Below, one piece after another: positions 1 through 9,610 of a DNA stretch of 64,000 nucleotides. The notes beneath the pieces are model-generated. The model saw nothing but the letters and a program-made list of their open reading frames with translations. It ran no database searches and was not told the origin of the DNA. This stretch comes from Leptospira stimsonii (GTDB lineage: Bacteria > Spirochaetota > Leptospiria > Leptospirales > Leptospiraceae): positions 806,001-870,000 of the forward strand of contig NZ_QHCS01000001.1 in the NCBI RefSeq assembly GCF_003545875.1, in the 5' to 3' direction. Each line of letters opens with the position of its first letter. Within the stretch, counting starts at the first letter, position 1. A program made the translations under genes and the position numbers.

Positions 1-995
1 AAGTCCCTCAAGAATTCAGTATGCCGAATCTTCGATCGCTTCCTAGTTTTTCGGATAAGCCTGTTGCAATCGGAGAAGAATGGACACAACCCGCGACGGA
101 AAGTTTTCAATTTCCGGGTGGAAGAGTAATGATCACGGTTCTCGCAAAGTATAAGTATCACGGTCTCGATCAGTGGCAGTTCCAAAAACTTTCAGGCACG
201 GCCGATCGTATAGAATACAATTATACTCTTTATTATGATTCTCAAATGGGCCAGGAAGGAGTTCCGCTAAAAATTTACGGATTCGCTAGAGGAATGGTTT
301 ACTTTGATCGAAACCTGGGGCTTCCACAATACAAAAGAGTTCAACTCGCTTACACCTTCGTTTATCAAAACGGATTGGCTCAAGAGATGTCTTTCGATAT
401 TCACGGAGTTTATCGAAAGGATATGAAGCTTACGGATAACGATAAGGATAAGTTCGCTGAAGAGATTAGAAACATTCTCCGCGGCGAACTTTCTACCGGA
501 ATCGAACAAGGAAAGGAATCGGTAAAGAATCCAAAACGCCGGCACGGTCGCGAAAGTTTAAATTGGCCGGAGGAGGAAGAGAATCACGCTCGTCCTCAAA
601 ATGAAAAGCCCTCCGGACCTCCGGTCGAAATTCGAAGAACGGAAGAGGGAATTGCAATTTCTTTGAACTCCGTCTTGTTCGACTACAACAGTTCCGAACT
701 TAAAGACGAGGCAAAACAGGAATTAGAAAAGATCGCTTCCGTATTAAAAAAATACGGTGATCGTGAAATTCGAATCAGCGGACATACTGATAATTCAGGC
801 GGAGAAGAATACAACCGCAAACTTTCCAGAGAAAGAGCTCTCTCCGTATTAAAAGAACTCAGGGACAAACAGGGACTCGAAGAAAAAAGAATGTCCTACG
901 AAGGCTACGGAAAGAGCAAACCTATCGCCGATAATACGACGACTCAAGGTAGACAAAAAAATCGTCGCGTGGACATCACTATCGTTATGGAATGA
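1..995 (+). CDS. OmpA-family protein, C-terminal part (5' end outside window)
   Basis: Cut by the left edge: the frame is open from base 3 to the TGA at 993-995, and the first ATG (21) has no Shine-Dalgarno sequence, so the true start lies upstream. About 200 residues without a recognised domain lead through a charged linker into an OmpA/MotB peptidoglycan-binding domain in the last ~115 residues. Its hallmarks are visible: the LFDYNSSEL strand, the SGHTDNSGG loop, the LSRERA helix and the terminal GRQKNRRV motif that in this family contacts diaminopimelate. Such domains tether outer-membrane proteins or lipoproteins to the cell wall. Signal peptide and membrane anchor cannot be seen, so porin or lipoprotein type is undecided. 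Confidence 0.85.
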   Translation, partial: VPQEFSMPNLRSLPSFSDKPVAIGEEWTQPATESFQFPGGRVMITVLAKYKYHGLDQWQFQKLSGTADRIEYNYTLYYDSQMGQEGVPLKIYGFARGMVYFDRNLGLPQYKRVQLAYTFVYQNGLAQEMSFDIHGVYRKDMKLTDNDKDKFAEEIRNILRGELSTGIEQGKESVKNPKRRHGRESLNWPEEEENHARPQNEKPSGPPVEIRRTEEGIAISLNSVLFDYNSSELKDEAKQELEKIASVLKKYGDREIRISGHTDNSGGEEYNRKLSRERALSVLKELRDKQGLEEKRMSYEGYGKSKPIADNTTTQGRQKNRRVDITIVME

Positions 996-1199
996 ATTTT
1001 CTCTTTGCTATTATTCAAGAAGTGGAAAAACGAAGTTTGAACGCCGGCTAACAAAAAGGATACGAATTGCGGATTTTAGTAAATTATTTATCGAATTAAT
1101 TCCGAAATCGGAGTTTTAAAATTCTCCTATGTTCGGGCCTATTAGTTCTTGCAAAATCTGAATTAAAGGTTATCTAAGACGCTTTGGTGGAAACAAAGC

Positions 1200-3809
1200 G
1201 TGAATAACGGTCCTACAAATAGAAAACTATTCCTACATTACCGATTTCTCTTATCAATTTTGTTATTCGCATCGACCGAGCTTTTTGCGTTTCCAACGGT
1301 TCTTACAAAAGACTGGAAGCTTTCCGTCGGCAGGAACGTAGACATTTCGGAACAAGATCCAATCTGGATAAAATTGGACTCACTTCCGATCCCAAAAGAA
1401 ATTCTTCGTAGTTTTACTTTTCCTGAGAATTCCGTTCATACCGTAACTCTTCTTAAAAAGATCGAAGTTTCCAACGCGGAAATTGAGGAACTCAATACGG
1501 ACGGTATTTCGGTCCATCTCCCTCTTTTAACGAATGTCTACGAAGTTTTCTTTAACGGAAATAAGGTGGGAGAAGGGGGACTCCTTGCGGGTGGAAGAAT
1601 TATAAAAAATGGATTTAGGAGACACGTGATCTTGAACATTCCGGAGGATCGGATACGCCCCGGAAGCAATGAGATCAGAGTTGTGCTTTCGGCAGATCCC
1701 GGCGAGGAGTTAGATGCGTATGCGAGCTTTGATTCTACCCCGCCGCTTTTAGACCTTCAGTCTCGAAACGCCGCGATTCTTTCGGAGCGTTCGACTCTGA
1801 TGCTTTTATTTCTCTATCTTTTCGTCGGCTTTTATCATTTTCTTTTTTATTTCAAACGTCCTCAAGAAAAATACAATCTTTTCTTCGGACTTTTCTCTAT
1901 TCTACTTTCTGCATATATTTATCTTCGAAGCAATTCAGTTTACGAGCTGAACTTGGACCCTTTTTTGCAAATGAAGCTTGAATATATGATCGTCTTCAAC
2001 ATACCCACATTCTTTTTATTGTTTTTGGATTCCTTTTTCGAATCGAAGATCCGTTCCGTTTCTCGGTTTTATCAATATTTTGCGATGGCTCTCACGTCCC
2101 TGATTCCGTTCTCAAGTAGAATCGTCTGCGTAATTCTTCTTCAGATCTGGCAGTTCTCGATTTTTGTATTCGTATTTTATTCTCTATTTATCATGTTTCG
2201 AGCTTTGATTCGAAAAAACCAGGATTCGGTGCGTCTTTTTGCCGGTTTTATCATTCTGATCGTTTCCGCTGTGGCAGATTTGATCGGTTCTATGCAACTT
2301 ATTCCTATGTTAGAAAATTACGGACTTCTAAAATACGGATTCTTTACATTCGAACTTGGGATCGTTTTTATTTTGGCGAATCGTTTTTTAAGAGTTCACA
2401 ATGAAGTGGAAGAATTGAATCGGGATCTCGATCAGAAGGTAAAGGAAAGGACGGGACAATTACAGGATACACTTAGTCAAATTCAAGAATTGAAAGTTCA
2501 ACAGGACGGAGATTATTTTCTCACTTCTCTTTTATTGGATCCGTTAAATCGACATCATGTCCGGAACGATTATCTCATTTTGGAAGGTTACAGTCGTCAG
2601 AAAAAACATTTCGAGTTTAAGCAGTGGAAAAAGGAAATCGGCGGAGATATCATTATAGCCGACGAGATGGTTTTAAAGGATCGAAAGTATATAGTCTTTG
2701 TAAACGGAGATGCGATGGGAAAATCCATCCAAGGTGCGGGAGGCGCTTTGGTTTTAGGGGTCGTATTTCGCTCGTTCTTATCCAGAACGAAGAGTGTTTC
2801 TTCCTATAAATCAAAGCCGCCAGAAGTCTGGCTCAAAGATTGTTTTTCCGAACTTCAGAATATATTCGAATCTTTCGACGGTTCCATGCTTGTTTCTGTT
2901 GTCCTCGGTTTGGTGGATTTAGAATCGGGAATCCTCTACTTTTTAAATGCGGAACATCCGTGGACTGTTCTTTACCGAGACGGTGTTGCCTCGTTTATCG
3001 AAGATAAATTAGAACTTCGTAAAATAGGAATCACCGGTTTGGAAAGTAAGATGAAGGTTAAAACGTTTTTTTTAGAAAAAGGAGATTCTATTTTTATCGG
3101 GTCCGACGGGAGGGACGATTTATTATTGGGTATTGATTCCGACGGAACCAGATTGATAAACGAAGACGAATCACAATTTTTGAAGCGGATCGAAGAATCG
3201 AGAGGAGATTTAGGACTTCTCGTGCAATCCTTGCGAAATTTCGGAGAACTCACGGACGATTTGAGTGTGCTTAAATTCTCCTATTTGAAAGAACCGCTCC
3301 GATTTCAAACCTCTGGTAATTTGAATTCGGAAACGTTTCCGGACGAATCTTATTTCAAATATTTGGAAACGGAAAATTGGGAGCAGGCGGTTTCTTATCT
3401 TGAAAATTTAAAGAGAAAAAACGCCGACGCTCGCTTGCCACCCGCTTTTAAAAAAGAATTAGCGAAAGTATATTATAAAACTGAAAAATACGAGGAAGCC
3501 TTGTTGATTTTCGAAGAACTCATTTCCGAATTTCCGGAAGACATTGAAAATATGTTCTTAGCTTCCTTGATATACAAAAGGTTCAATCGATATCGTCAGG
3601 CAGTGGAACTCGGAGAAAGGGTAATGCTCCGGGAACCGGAATTTCTTAACAACGTTGCTCACCTCGCAGAATCTTATCTTTTCATCCATAAACGGGAAAC
3701 AACGATTCAGCTTTTAGAAAAAGTGGATAAACTGGATCCGGCCAATTCTCATGCAAAAAGGATAAGAATTCAACTTAGTCGACCTGTTCCGGATCATAGA
3801 AACGGTTAA
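1200..3809 (+). CDS. 7TMR-DISM receptor with SpoIIE-like phosphatase and C-terminal TPRs
   Basis: Predicted inner-membrane sensor of 869 aa. A hydrophobic N-terminal signal (about 12-30) precedes an extracellular jelly-roll-like DISM region (to ~195), then a block of about seven membrane helices (~198-400), a coiled coil (~400-435), a PP2C/SpoIIE-type phosphatase (~440-690) and TPR-like helical repeats (~720-860). The phosphatase keeps acidic metal-site motifs (IGGD, NGDAMGKS, GSDGRDD, LTDDLS), so it may be active, although it is more diverged than the two sister proteins in this window. Start is GTG at 1200; the SD-like GGTGG lies in the loop of a hairpin (1180-1200) that ends on the start codon. 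It converges with the PRPP synthase homologue, the two stop codons overlapping. The ligand and the phosphoprotein target (usually an anti-sigma antagonist) are unknown. Confidence 0.85.
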   Translation: MNNGPTNRKLFLHYRFLLSILLFASTELFAFPTVLTKDWKLSVGRNVDISEQDPIWIKLDSLPIPKEILRSFTFPENSVHTVTLLKKIEVSNAEIEELNTDGISVHLPLLTNVYEVFFNGNKVGEGGLLAGGRIIKNGFRRHVILNIPEDRIRPGSNEIRVVLSADPGEELDAYASFDSTPPLLDLQSRNAAILSERSTLMLLFLYLFVGFYHFLFYFKRPQEKYNLFFGLFSILLSAYIYLRSNSVYELNLDPFLQMKLEYMIVFNIPTFFLLFLDSFFESKIRSVSRFYQYFAMALTSLIPFSSRIVCVILLQIWQFSIFVFVFYSLFIMFRALIRKNQDSVRLFAGFIILIVSAVADLIGSMQLIPMLENYGLLKYGFFTFELGIVFILANRFLRVHNEVEELNRDLDQKVKERTGQLQDTLSQIQELKVQQDGDYFLTSLLLDPLNRHHVRNDYLILEGYSRQKKHFEFKQWKKEIGGDIIIADEMVLKDRKYIVFVNGDAMGKSIQGAGGALVLGVVFRSFLSRTKSVSSYKSKPPEVWLKDCFSELQNIFESFDGSMLVSVVLGLVDLESGILYFLNAEHPWTVLYRDGVASFIEDKLELRKIGITGLESKMKVKTFFLEKGDSIFIGSDGRDDLLLGIDSDGTRLINEDESQFLKRIEESRGDLGLLVQSLRNFGELTDDLSVLKFSYLKEPLRFQTSGNLNSETFPDESYFKYLETENWEQAVSYLENLKRKNADARLPPAFKKELAKVYYKTEKYEEALLIFEELISEFPEDIENMFLASLIYKRFNRYRQAVELGERVMLREPEFLNNVAHLAESYLFIHKRETTIQLLEKVDKLDPANSHAKRIRIQLSRPVPDHRNG

Positions 3810-4681
3810 AAAAGATTGTCGCTTAACAACTTGCTTACGTCGATCTGATTGCTCATATGTTGGATCGTATTCGTCGTAGCACAGAGTTCGATCCCCGACT
3901 TCATCAATTCTTCGTAAGCGTCATCGGCGAAAATTCCATGAACGCCGATGCAAATCGCCGGTTTCATTCCCGCTACCTTTAGATGACCGATCGTTTCGAG
4001 TAGGGTTTTTCCCGTTGATATGATGTCGTCTATCAATACAGGCGTACAGTCCCTGTATTTTTCCAAATGAGGAACGCTAACTTCCACGTCTCGATCCCCC
4101 CTTCTTATTTTTTCAAGAACCGTATAAGGAGACTTGGAAAGTTCGGCGACTTCCTTTACCCATTGGCTACTTTCCGCATCCGGCCCGATTAAGACGGGGT
4201 TACGAATTTCTTTTTGAATATAATCGGCTATGAGAGAAGTTGCATGGAGCGACCTCGCTGAGATAGTGTATACTTCCTTCAAGTCTTTGATCCTATGAAG
4301 GTGAGGATCAATAGTAAGTAAGGAATCCGCGTATTTAGAGATCAAATTAGCAAAATACTTGGCGGTAATACCTTCCCCGCTTTGAAATACTTTGTCCTGT
4401 CTCATATAACAAAGATAAGGCGCTATGAGGTGGATTTTTGCGGCGCCTAAAGATTTTGCGGTTTCGCAAAAAAAGATCAACGAAAGAATTTTAGAATCCG
4501 GTTGATTAAGGGAGCATATTATATAAACTTCCGAACCATTGACGTCTTCAAGGATTCTACAATGAGATTCTCCATCGGGATAATTTCCAAATTGAACTTC
4601 GCCGATCCCGATGCCGGAAAGGAGCGAAACTGATTTAGCCAAAGAATCGTTTTCGGGAAAAGAAAATAAAAGTTGTTTCAT
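3806..4681 (-). CDS. Ribose-phosphate diphosphokinase homologue, archaeal (class III)-like
   Basis: PRPP-synthase fold protein of 291 aa, shorter than the canonical Prs at 46470. It keeps the PRPP-binding loop (LIDDIISTGKT), a DPHLHR motif in place of the usual DLHADQIQGFF, a GPDAESSQW loop, and a KIRRGDRDVEV flexible-loop region. Together these resemble the class III/archaeal branch rather than bacterial class I. It is last in a three-gene minus-strand operon, 9 bp after the phosphorylase homologue. Family knowledge predicts PRPP formation from a ribose phosphate and ATP. The operon suggests its substrate is supplied by nucleotide phosphorolysis, which is inference. Confidence 0.8.
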   Translation of the reverse strand: MKQLLFSFPENDSLAKSVSLLSGIGIGEVQFGNYPDGESHCRILEDVNGSEVYIICSLNQPDSKILSLIFFCETAKSLGAAKIHLIAPYLCYMRQDKVFQSGEGITAKYFANLISKYADSLLTIDPHLHRIKDLKEVYTISARSLHATSLIADYIQKEIRNPVLIGPDAESSQWVKEVAELSKSPYTVLEKIRRGDRDVEVSVPHLEKYRDCTPVLIDDIISTGKTLLETIGHLKVAGMKPAICIGVHGIFADDAYEELMKSGIELCATTNTIQHMSNQIDVSKLLSDNLF

Positions 4682-4690
4682 ATCGGTAAT

Positions 4691-6193
4691 TTAAAGAATC
4701 GTAATGATGTCTTTTTGCGTTTTTAAATAGTCGGCGGCATATTCCAATTCTCCGCTGGACTCTGCGTGAATGGTATAGAGTAATTCTCCATTTTCTACTT
4801 TCTTTCCAATCGGTGATAGGAAATGAACTCCTGCCGAAGGGGAACTCGGAGCACCCGCGAGTCTCGCAATTTTTGCAATTCTTCGATTGTCAATTTCGCT
4901 TATCACGCCGGCCCTCTCAGAACGAACTTCTATATGAAACTCCGCTTTCTTAGGTTGTTTGAACTCGCCCTGCGCGTTACAAATCGCTTCGAACTTGTTC
5001 CAAGCTTTACCGGATTCTAAAATTTCCCTTGCGAGTTGAAGTCCGTTTTGTCTTTTAAATAAATCAGAAAATTCTAATATAGACCCTGCCATAAAAAGAG
5101 CTCTTTCTTTTAAATCCTGAGGAGCTTCTGTTTCATTTTTGAGAACGGAAATACAATCTTGGATTTCGAGTGAAGGACCGATTCCCCTTCCGATCGGTTG
5201 AGAACCGTCGGATATAATCACTCTTACTTTTAACCCGACCGACTTGCCGACGACAGTGAAATAGTATTTTAATTTTTCAGCATCTTCTTCTGTACGGATC
5301 TTCGCCGTTTTTCCAACGGGGATGTCGATCACGACGTGCGTCGATCCGGCCGCCGCCTTTTTGGAAAGAACGGAAGCAATCATTTGTCCGACGCTATCAA
5401 CCTCCAACGCACGTTCCACACGAATGAGAATATCGTCTGCGGGACTTAGGCCGATCGATCCTCCCCAAGCGATACATCCTCCTTCCTGTTCCACAACGGA
5501 TTTCATCTTGTTCAAAGTAAGATTTACCGTCGTCACCGTTTCCATTGTATCCGCCGTCCCGGCCGGCGAAGTGATCGCCCTTGAGGAGGTTTTTGGGATC
5601 GTAAGTCCCGCCGCGGCGACGATCGAAACGACGATTGGCGTTGTCCTGTTACCGGGAAGACCGCCTACGCAGTGTTTGTCGACCACAACTCTGCTATTCC
5701 ATTTCAGAATGGAGCCGGCGTTTATCATCGCTTTAGTGAGAGATTTGATTTCTTCTAGATTCAGATGGTCTCCGGAACAGGCCGTTATAAACGAAGCGAT
5801 TTCGATATTCGAATATTTTTCATCCTTAATATCCTGAATGATTCTGTGAAACGCCGCTTCGTTCAAACGATTCTCGTACATCTTGGAACGTACATCGTGC
5901 ATCGATTGAACCGGTTGCAAATGTGCGAGTCGCACTTCGTCTCCTTCTTTCGCTTTGACCGCTTTCCAAGCGCTTTCCGAAAGTCCGACTTCTCCTTTTT
6001 GGAGAATCTTATTTTCGATGATATTTAGAGAAGCGATGATCGTTTTGTTTCCGACCGTAACTTCGATACGATTGAGAGCGACAAAACCTTCCGATTTACA
6101 AGCCGGACAATCTCTTCTTAAAAAGACGACATATTCCTGATTTGTATCTATTCCTAAATTTTTGAGATAAAGAGTTTCAGTCCTTTGTTGCAT
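4691..6193 (-). CDS. Thymidine/AMP phosphorylase family protein (archaeal-type, long form)
   Basis: A 500-aa member of the pyrimidine-nucleoside phosphorylase superfamily. It has an extra N-terminal domain of ~90 residues, as in archaeal AMP phosphorylases, and so is longer than E. coli-type DeoA (about 440 aa). The phosphate/ribose-binding signature is clear: DKHCVGGLPGNR (~172-183), then SSRAITSPAGTADTMET, and later GRGIGPSLE. Two N-terminal cysteines (CPAC, ~30-33) are of unknown role. Family members cleave nucleosides or NMPs with phosphate, giving base plus ribose-1-phosphate or ribose-1,5-bisphosphate. The PGN variant after DKHxVGG favours the NMP-acting branch (inference). One base separates it from the upstream metallo-hydrolase gene, so the two are surely cotranscribed. 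Confidence 0.85.
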   Translation of the reverse strand: MQQRTETLYLKNLGIDTNQEYVVFLRRDCPACKSEGFVALNRIEVTVGNKTIIASLNIIENKILQKGEVGLSESAWKAVKAKEGDEVRLAHLQPVQSMHDVRSKMYENRLNEAAFHRIIQDIKDEKYSNIEIASFITACSGDHLNLEEIKSLTKAMINAGSILKWNSRVVVDKHCVGGLPGNRTTPIVVSIVAAAGLTIPKTSSRAITSPAGTADTMETVTTVNLTLNKMKSVVEQEGGCIAWGGSIGLSPADDILIRVERALEVDSVGQMIASVLSKKAAAGSTHVVIDIPVGKTAKIRTEEDAEKLKYYFTVVGKSVGLKVRVIISDGSQPIGRGIGPSLEIQDCISVLKNETEAPQDLKERALFMAGSILEFSDLFKRQNGLQLAREILESGKAWNKFEAICNAQGEFKQPKKAEFHIEVRSERAGVISEIDNRRIAKIARLAGAPSSPSAGVHFLSPIGKKVENGELLYTIHAESSGELEYAADYLKTQKDIITIL

Positions 6194-6194
6194 C

Positions 6195-7565
6195 CTATAA
6201 TTCCAACTCTATGATATCGAATAAATTGGGCACGTTGCATTTCCAATTGAAATGATCAACGAGCTTCACTCTCAGCGCGTCGGAAGAGCCCTTTTCTCCG
6301 TGAACGATAAAGGTTTCGATCGGTTTGTTTTCTAATGCGCTCAACCAATCTATGATTTCAATTTGATCGGCGTGAGAAGAAAGACCTTCTATCAACTGAA
6401 CCTGCGCCTTAACTTTGTAAAATTTGCCGTAAATTTTAATTTCATGATTTCCTTCTTGTAGTTGTCTTCCTCTCGTACCTGCGGCTTGAAAACCGCACAA
6501 TAGAACCGTGGAATTCGAATCTTCCAAATAATTTTGAAGATAGGTAAGAACCCGGCCGCCGGTCGCCATTCCGCTTCCTGCGATCACGATTTTAGGAGAA
6601 CGATCTTCGGCGAATTGTTGTGTTTCTTTCATCGATTCCGTTTTACGAAAGGAATCCCAAATTTGGGAACATTCGACTGGAGAAAGTTTGTGCCATTTCG
6701 TATGTGTTTGAAACACTTCGAATACGTTTCTTCCCATCGGACTATCCATGATCATTGGAACGTCCGGAATCTTAGATTCGGATTTTAATTTCCAAAGAAG
6801 ATACATCAGACTTTGCGCTCTTTCTACGGCGAAGCTTGGCATGATCACCGTCCCTTTTCTTTCCAGAGTTTCGTTTAATATTTTTGTTAATTGCTCTTCC
6901 GGATTCTTAGGATGAATTCTGTTGCCGTAAGTACTTTCGAGAAAAAGATAATCCGCCTTTTTAGGTTTGTGTGGAGGATACAAAAGAAAGTCTTCCGGTC
7001 TTCCTATGTCTCCCGAAAAAACGAATAACTTCCCGAAAATCTCCATCTCGAGGAAGGTGGCACCGAGAATGTGACCGTTGTATTGAAATCTAGCACGAAC
7101 ACCTTCACCCAAATCCTTCCAATGATCCAATTCGGAAGAATGAAGATAGGTAAGAGAAGTCGTTGCCTCTTTCAGATCGTATAAAGGAACGGCAGGTTTG
7201 TGCTTTGAATAACCGCCTCTATTGGCTCGGTCAGCTTCTTCCTCTTGAATTTTACCGGAATCTTTTAAAATAATTTCCGTGATTTCAAGAGTGGGAGCGC
7301 TCCCGAGTATTTTACCGCGAAACCCTTGTTTGACGAGTCTCGGGATATAACCGGTATGATCGAGGTGACCATGTGTGAGTAGAACCCAGTCGATTTCGGA
7401 TGCATTGACGGGAAGGGTACTCCAATTTAGAAGTCTGAGTTCTTTGAGGCCCTGGAAAAGCCCGCAGTCGACGAGGATTTTGGTTTTGCCTGTGTCGATC
7501 AGATACTTGGAACCGGTGACTGTTCCGGAAGCGCCTAAGAAATGAATTTGAACGGGTGAACTCAT
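6195..7565 (-). CDS. Beta-CASP metallo-beta-lactamase-fold RNase-like hydrolase
   Basis: A 456-aa protein of the CPSF73/Ysh1-like MBL group. The MBL metal motif THGHLDHTG is at ~64-72. SGDIGRPED supplies a further Asp ligand. The beta-CASP part contains the acidic LESTYGNR motif, GSGMATGGR, the late His motif GLSSHADQIE and the final IVHGEKGSSDALR. Homologues are zinc-dependent RNA endo/exonucleases in the cytosol. It is first of a minus-strand operon with the nucleotide phosphorylase and PRPP synthase homologues, which would fit a nuclease feeding nucleotides to salvage (inference). DNA or other phosphoester substrates cannot be excluded. Confidence 0.85.
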   Translation of the reverse strand: MSSPVQIHFLGASGTVTGSKYLIDTGKTKILVDCGLFQGLKELRLLNWSTLPVNASEIDWVLLTHGHLDHTGYIPRLVKQGFRGKILGSAPTLEITEIILKDSGKIQEEEADRANRGGYSKHKPAVPLYDLKEATTSLTYLHSSELDHWKDLGEGVRARFQYNGHILGATFLEMEIFGKLFVFSGDIGRPEDFLLYPPHKPKKADYLFLESTYGNRIHPKNPEEQLTKILNETLERKGTVIMPSFAVERAQSLMYLLWKLKSESKIPDVPMIMDSPMGRNVFEVFQTHTKWHKLSPVECSQIWDSFRKTESMKETQQFAEDRSPKIVIAGSGMATGGRVLTYLQNYLEDSNSTVLLCGFQAAGTRGRQLQEGNHEIKIYGKFYKVKAQVQLIEGLSSHADQIEIIDWLSALENKPIETFIVHGEKGSSDALRVKLVDHFNWKCNVPNLFDIIELEL

Positions 7566-7631
7566 TTCTTAAGGAACGCTTTCGAAAAGGAAAAAAACAA
7601 TCAGAATATTTTTACATCAGCTTGATATAAA

Positions 7632-9377
7632 TCATCGAGCCGATAAAAATTTTCCCACCCCTTGTTTCTTTCCGACATCTTCCAAAACGTTTCCTTTTTG
7701 AACGCAGAGAATTCCGTTTACGAAAACAGCATCGACCGCTTTATCGTTTCTTCTAACTAAACGAACGATCCCACCTAATTCTTCCAAAGGAGCTTCGTGA
7801 ATTTCTTCCACGGAGTTATCCAGACCTTCCGGGTTTATGATTACGATATCGGCGCGAGAACCTTTTTGGAGACGTCCGGCGTCGATTCCAAACCAATCCG
7901 CAATTTCACCGGTCAATCTCCAGATCGCTTTTTCCAAAGTTAAGAACGGTTTGCCTTCTCGTATCGCATCGTTCACGAGTCTTAACATACGAAGAGGAAA
8001 GTTGTAATGAGCCATCCCGCGAAGATGCGCGCCGGCATCGGAAAATCCAATGAGGACGTCCGGGTGACTGACGATGAATTTCAAAGGCCCCGGTCTATCG
8101 TTCGCGATGACGGTGTACCACCGAATATCATTTCCATATTCCGCACAGAGATTGAGAAACGTATCGACGACGTGTTCTTTTCTTTGTTTCGAGATTTGAT
8201 AAAATGTTTTACCAATTAGAGAAGAATCCGGACATTCCACAACGGTTGCCTGATTGAAGTCGCGGTGAAAAACTCTCGGAAGAAAAAAATTGGTCCATTG
8301 TTTTCGAAACCACTTTCGATAACCTTTATCGAGAAGTAATTTCTTTCGTTCTACGAGATCTGCGAGGTGTATCGCGGCCGTCCCCGCTCCGAATTCTTCA
8401 AAGACGACAACGTCGACTCCGTCTGCATAAAGGTCGAAAATTTCAGGCAATGCCTGAAAGCGAAAGTCGGCGCCTAAGAATCGATTGATCAGGCGCGCAA
8501 GACCGGCGACGAGAAGATAAAGAGTTCGATTCGATCTCGGATCCATCAAAGAAATGATCGTGGTTTTTAATTTTTTACGAAAGACCCCAATACTTTCCCA
8601 GAAAAATAAAAGGACATTGACTTTGGTGGAAACGTTAGGCACACCTTGAAAGATTTTTCCATTCTTTCTAAGAATCTGATTAAAACTTCTGAATTCAGAC
8701 CAAGACGCAAACGTAGAGGGAAGGGGTTTGCTTCGAAAACGGGTTCCATCCATTTTATCCCAGCGGAGTGTATTGATCGAAAGACCAAGATATCCCGCAT
8801 CGATTCCTTCTTGAAGAAGGGTTTTCATCCGATTCATTTCTTCTTGAGTCGGTTTAACGTTTTTACTCAAAGACCTTTCTAGACCCATAACATAAGCGCG
8901 AATTGAAGAATGGCCAACAAAGGAAGTTACATTCGGTCCAAGGGGTAATTGGTTTAAGTGATCCGTGTATTCTTTCAGAGTGTTCCAAGTTTTTTTCTTT
9001 TGTAAAAGTGGAAGCACTTGGTCTCTGGGAATCGCCTCAACTCGGGAGAACATATCCGCCAAATCCTCCGGGGTGCCCAGAGCGAGACTCAACGAGCAAC
9101 TTCCGAGCGTGACGGTCGTAACTCCGTGCCGAAGCGATTCCGAAAGAGAAGGCGCCGCTTCGATTTCCGCGTCATAATGTGTGTGAAAATCGATAAAACC
9201 CGGAGTGACCCAACGTCCTCGCGCTTCGCAAACCTTTTCCGAAGCCTCTTCGTTCAAAGGAGAATCGCTGATTTCAATCAACTTTCCCTCCCGAATTCCG
9301 AGGTGCCGGATCGCAGGAGGAGCCCCCGTTCCGTCGAAAAAAAGGCCGTTTTTTATAATCCAATCATAGGTCTTCAT
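7632..9377 (-). CDS. N-acyl-D-amino-acid deacylase-like amidohydrolase
   Basis: Metal-dependent amidohydrolase (urease superfamily) of about 580 aa. The composite beta-sandwich start (DWIIKNGLFFDGTG) leads to the metal motif GFIDFHTHYDAE. Further on are GHSSIRAYVMG, a late SDAGAHLRGM motif carrying the conserved catalytic Asp, and a C-terminal sandwich strand typical of D-aminoacylases and dihydroorotases. ATG 9377 is preferred, with GGGAG about 12 nt upstream; an in-frame TTG at 9455 would add 26 residues that do not belong to the fold. Probably cytoplasmic, removing acyl groups from N-acyl (D-)amino acids; the exact substrate is unknown. It diverges from the lipase gene across a palindrome-rich spacer. 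Confidence 0.82.
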   Translation of the reverse strand: MKTYDWIIKNGLFFDGTGAPPAIRHLGIREGKLIEISDSPLNEEASEKVCEARGRWVTPGFIDFHTHYDAEIEAAPSLSESLRHGVTTVTLGSCSLSLALGTPEDLADMFSRVEAIPRDQVLPLLQKKKTWNTLKEYTDHLNQLPLGPNVTSFVGHSSIRAYVMGLERSLSKNVKPTQEEMNRMKTLLQEGIDAGYLGLSINTLRWDKMDGTRFRSKPLPSTFASWSEFRSFNQILRKNGKIFQGVPNVSTKVNVLLFFWESIGVFRKKLKTTIISLMDPRSNRTLYLLVAGLARLINRFLGADFRFQALPEIFDLYADGVDVVVFEEFGAGTAAIHLADLVERKKLLLDKGYRKWFRKQWTNFFLPRVFHRDFNQATVVECPDSSLIGKTFYQISKQRKEHVVDTFLNLCAEYGNDIRWYTVIANDRPGPLKFIVSHPDVLIGFSDAGAHLRGMAHYNFPLRMLRLVNDAIREGKPFLTLEKAIWRLTGEIADWFGIDAGRLQKGSRADIVIINPEGLDNSVEEIHEAPLEELGGIVRLVRRNDKAVDAVFVNGILCVQKGNVLEDVGKKQGVGKFLSAR

Positions 9378-9518
9378 TCTTAAAATAAACTCCCAAAAGG
9401 CGTACGTTAGATGCGCTTTTCCAGTGGATCGGAAGCGTTCCTGAATTTTAGTCAAACATTTTAATTTTGTGGAATTCTATCGGTAAGTATAAAATTGAAA
9501 TAATATATCATTTGTTAT

Positions 9519-9559
9519 GGATAGAATCTCTTAAATTAAGAAATTGAGCCATTCTATCC
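9519..9559. repeat. Inverted repeat in the amidohydrolase/lipase spacer
   Basis: Perfect 9-bp arms GGATAGAAT (9519-9527) and ATTCTATCC (9551-9559), separated by 23 bp of AT-rich DNA. No T-run follows, so it is not an obvious terminator. It lies between two divergent genes and may be a two-half-site regulatory element. Confidence 0.4.
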
Positions 9560-9610
9560 CTTAATTTTAAAAGTGTGAAAATTATAAAACGACTCAAATG
9601 TGTAAAATTA

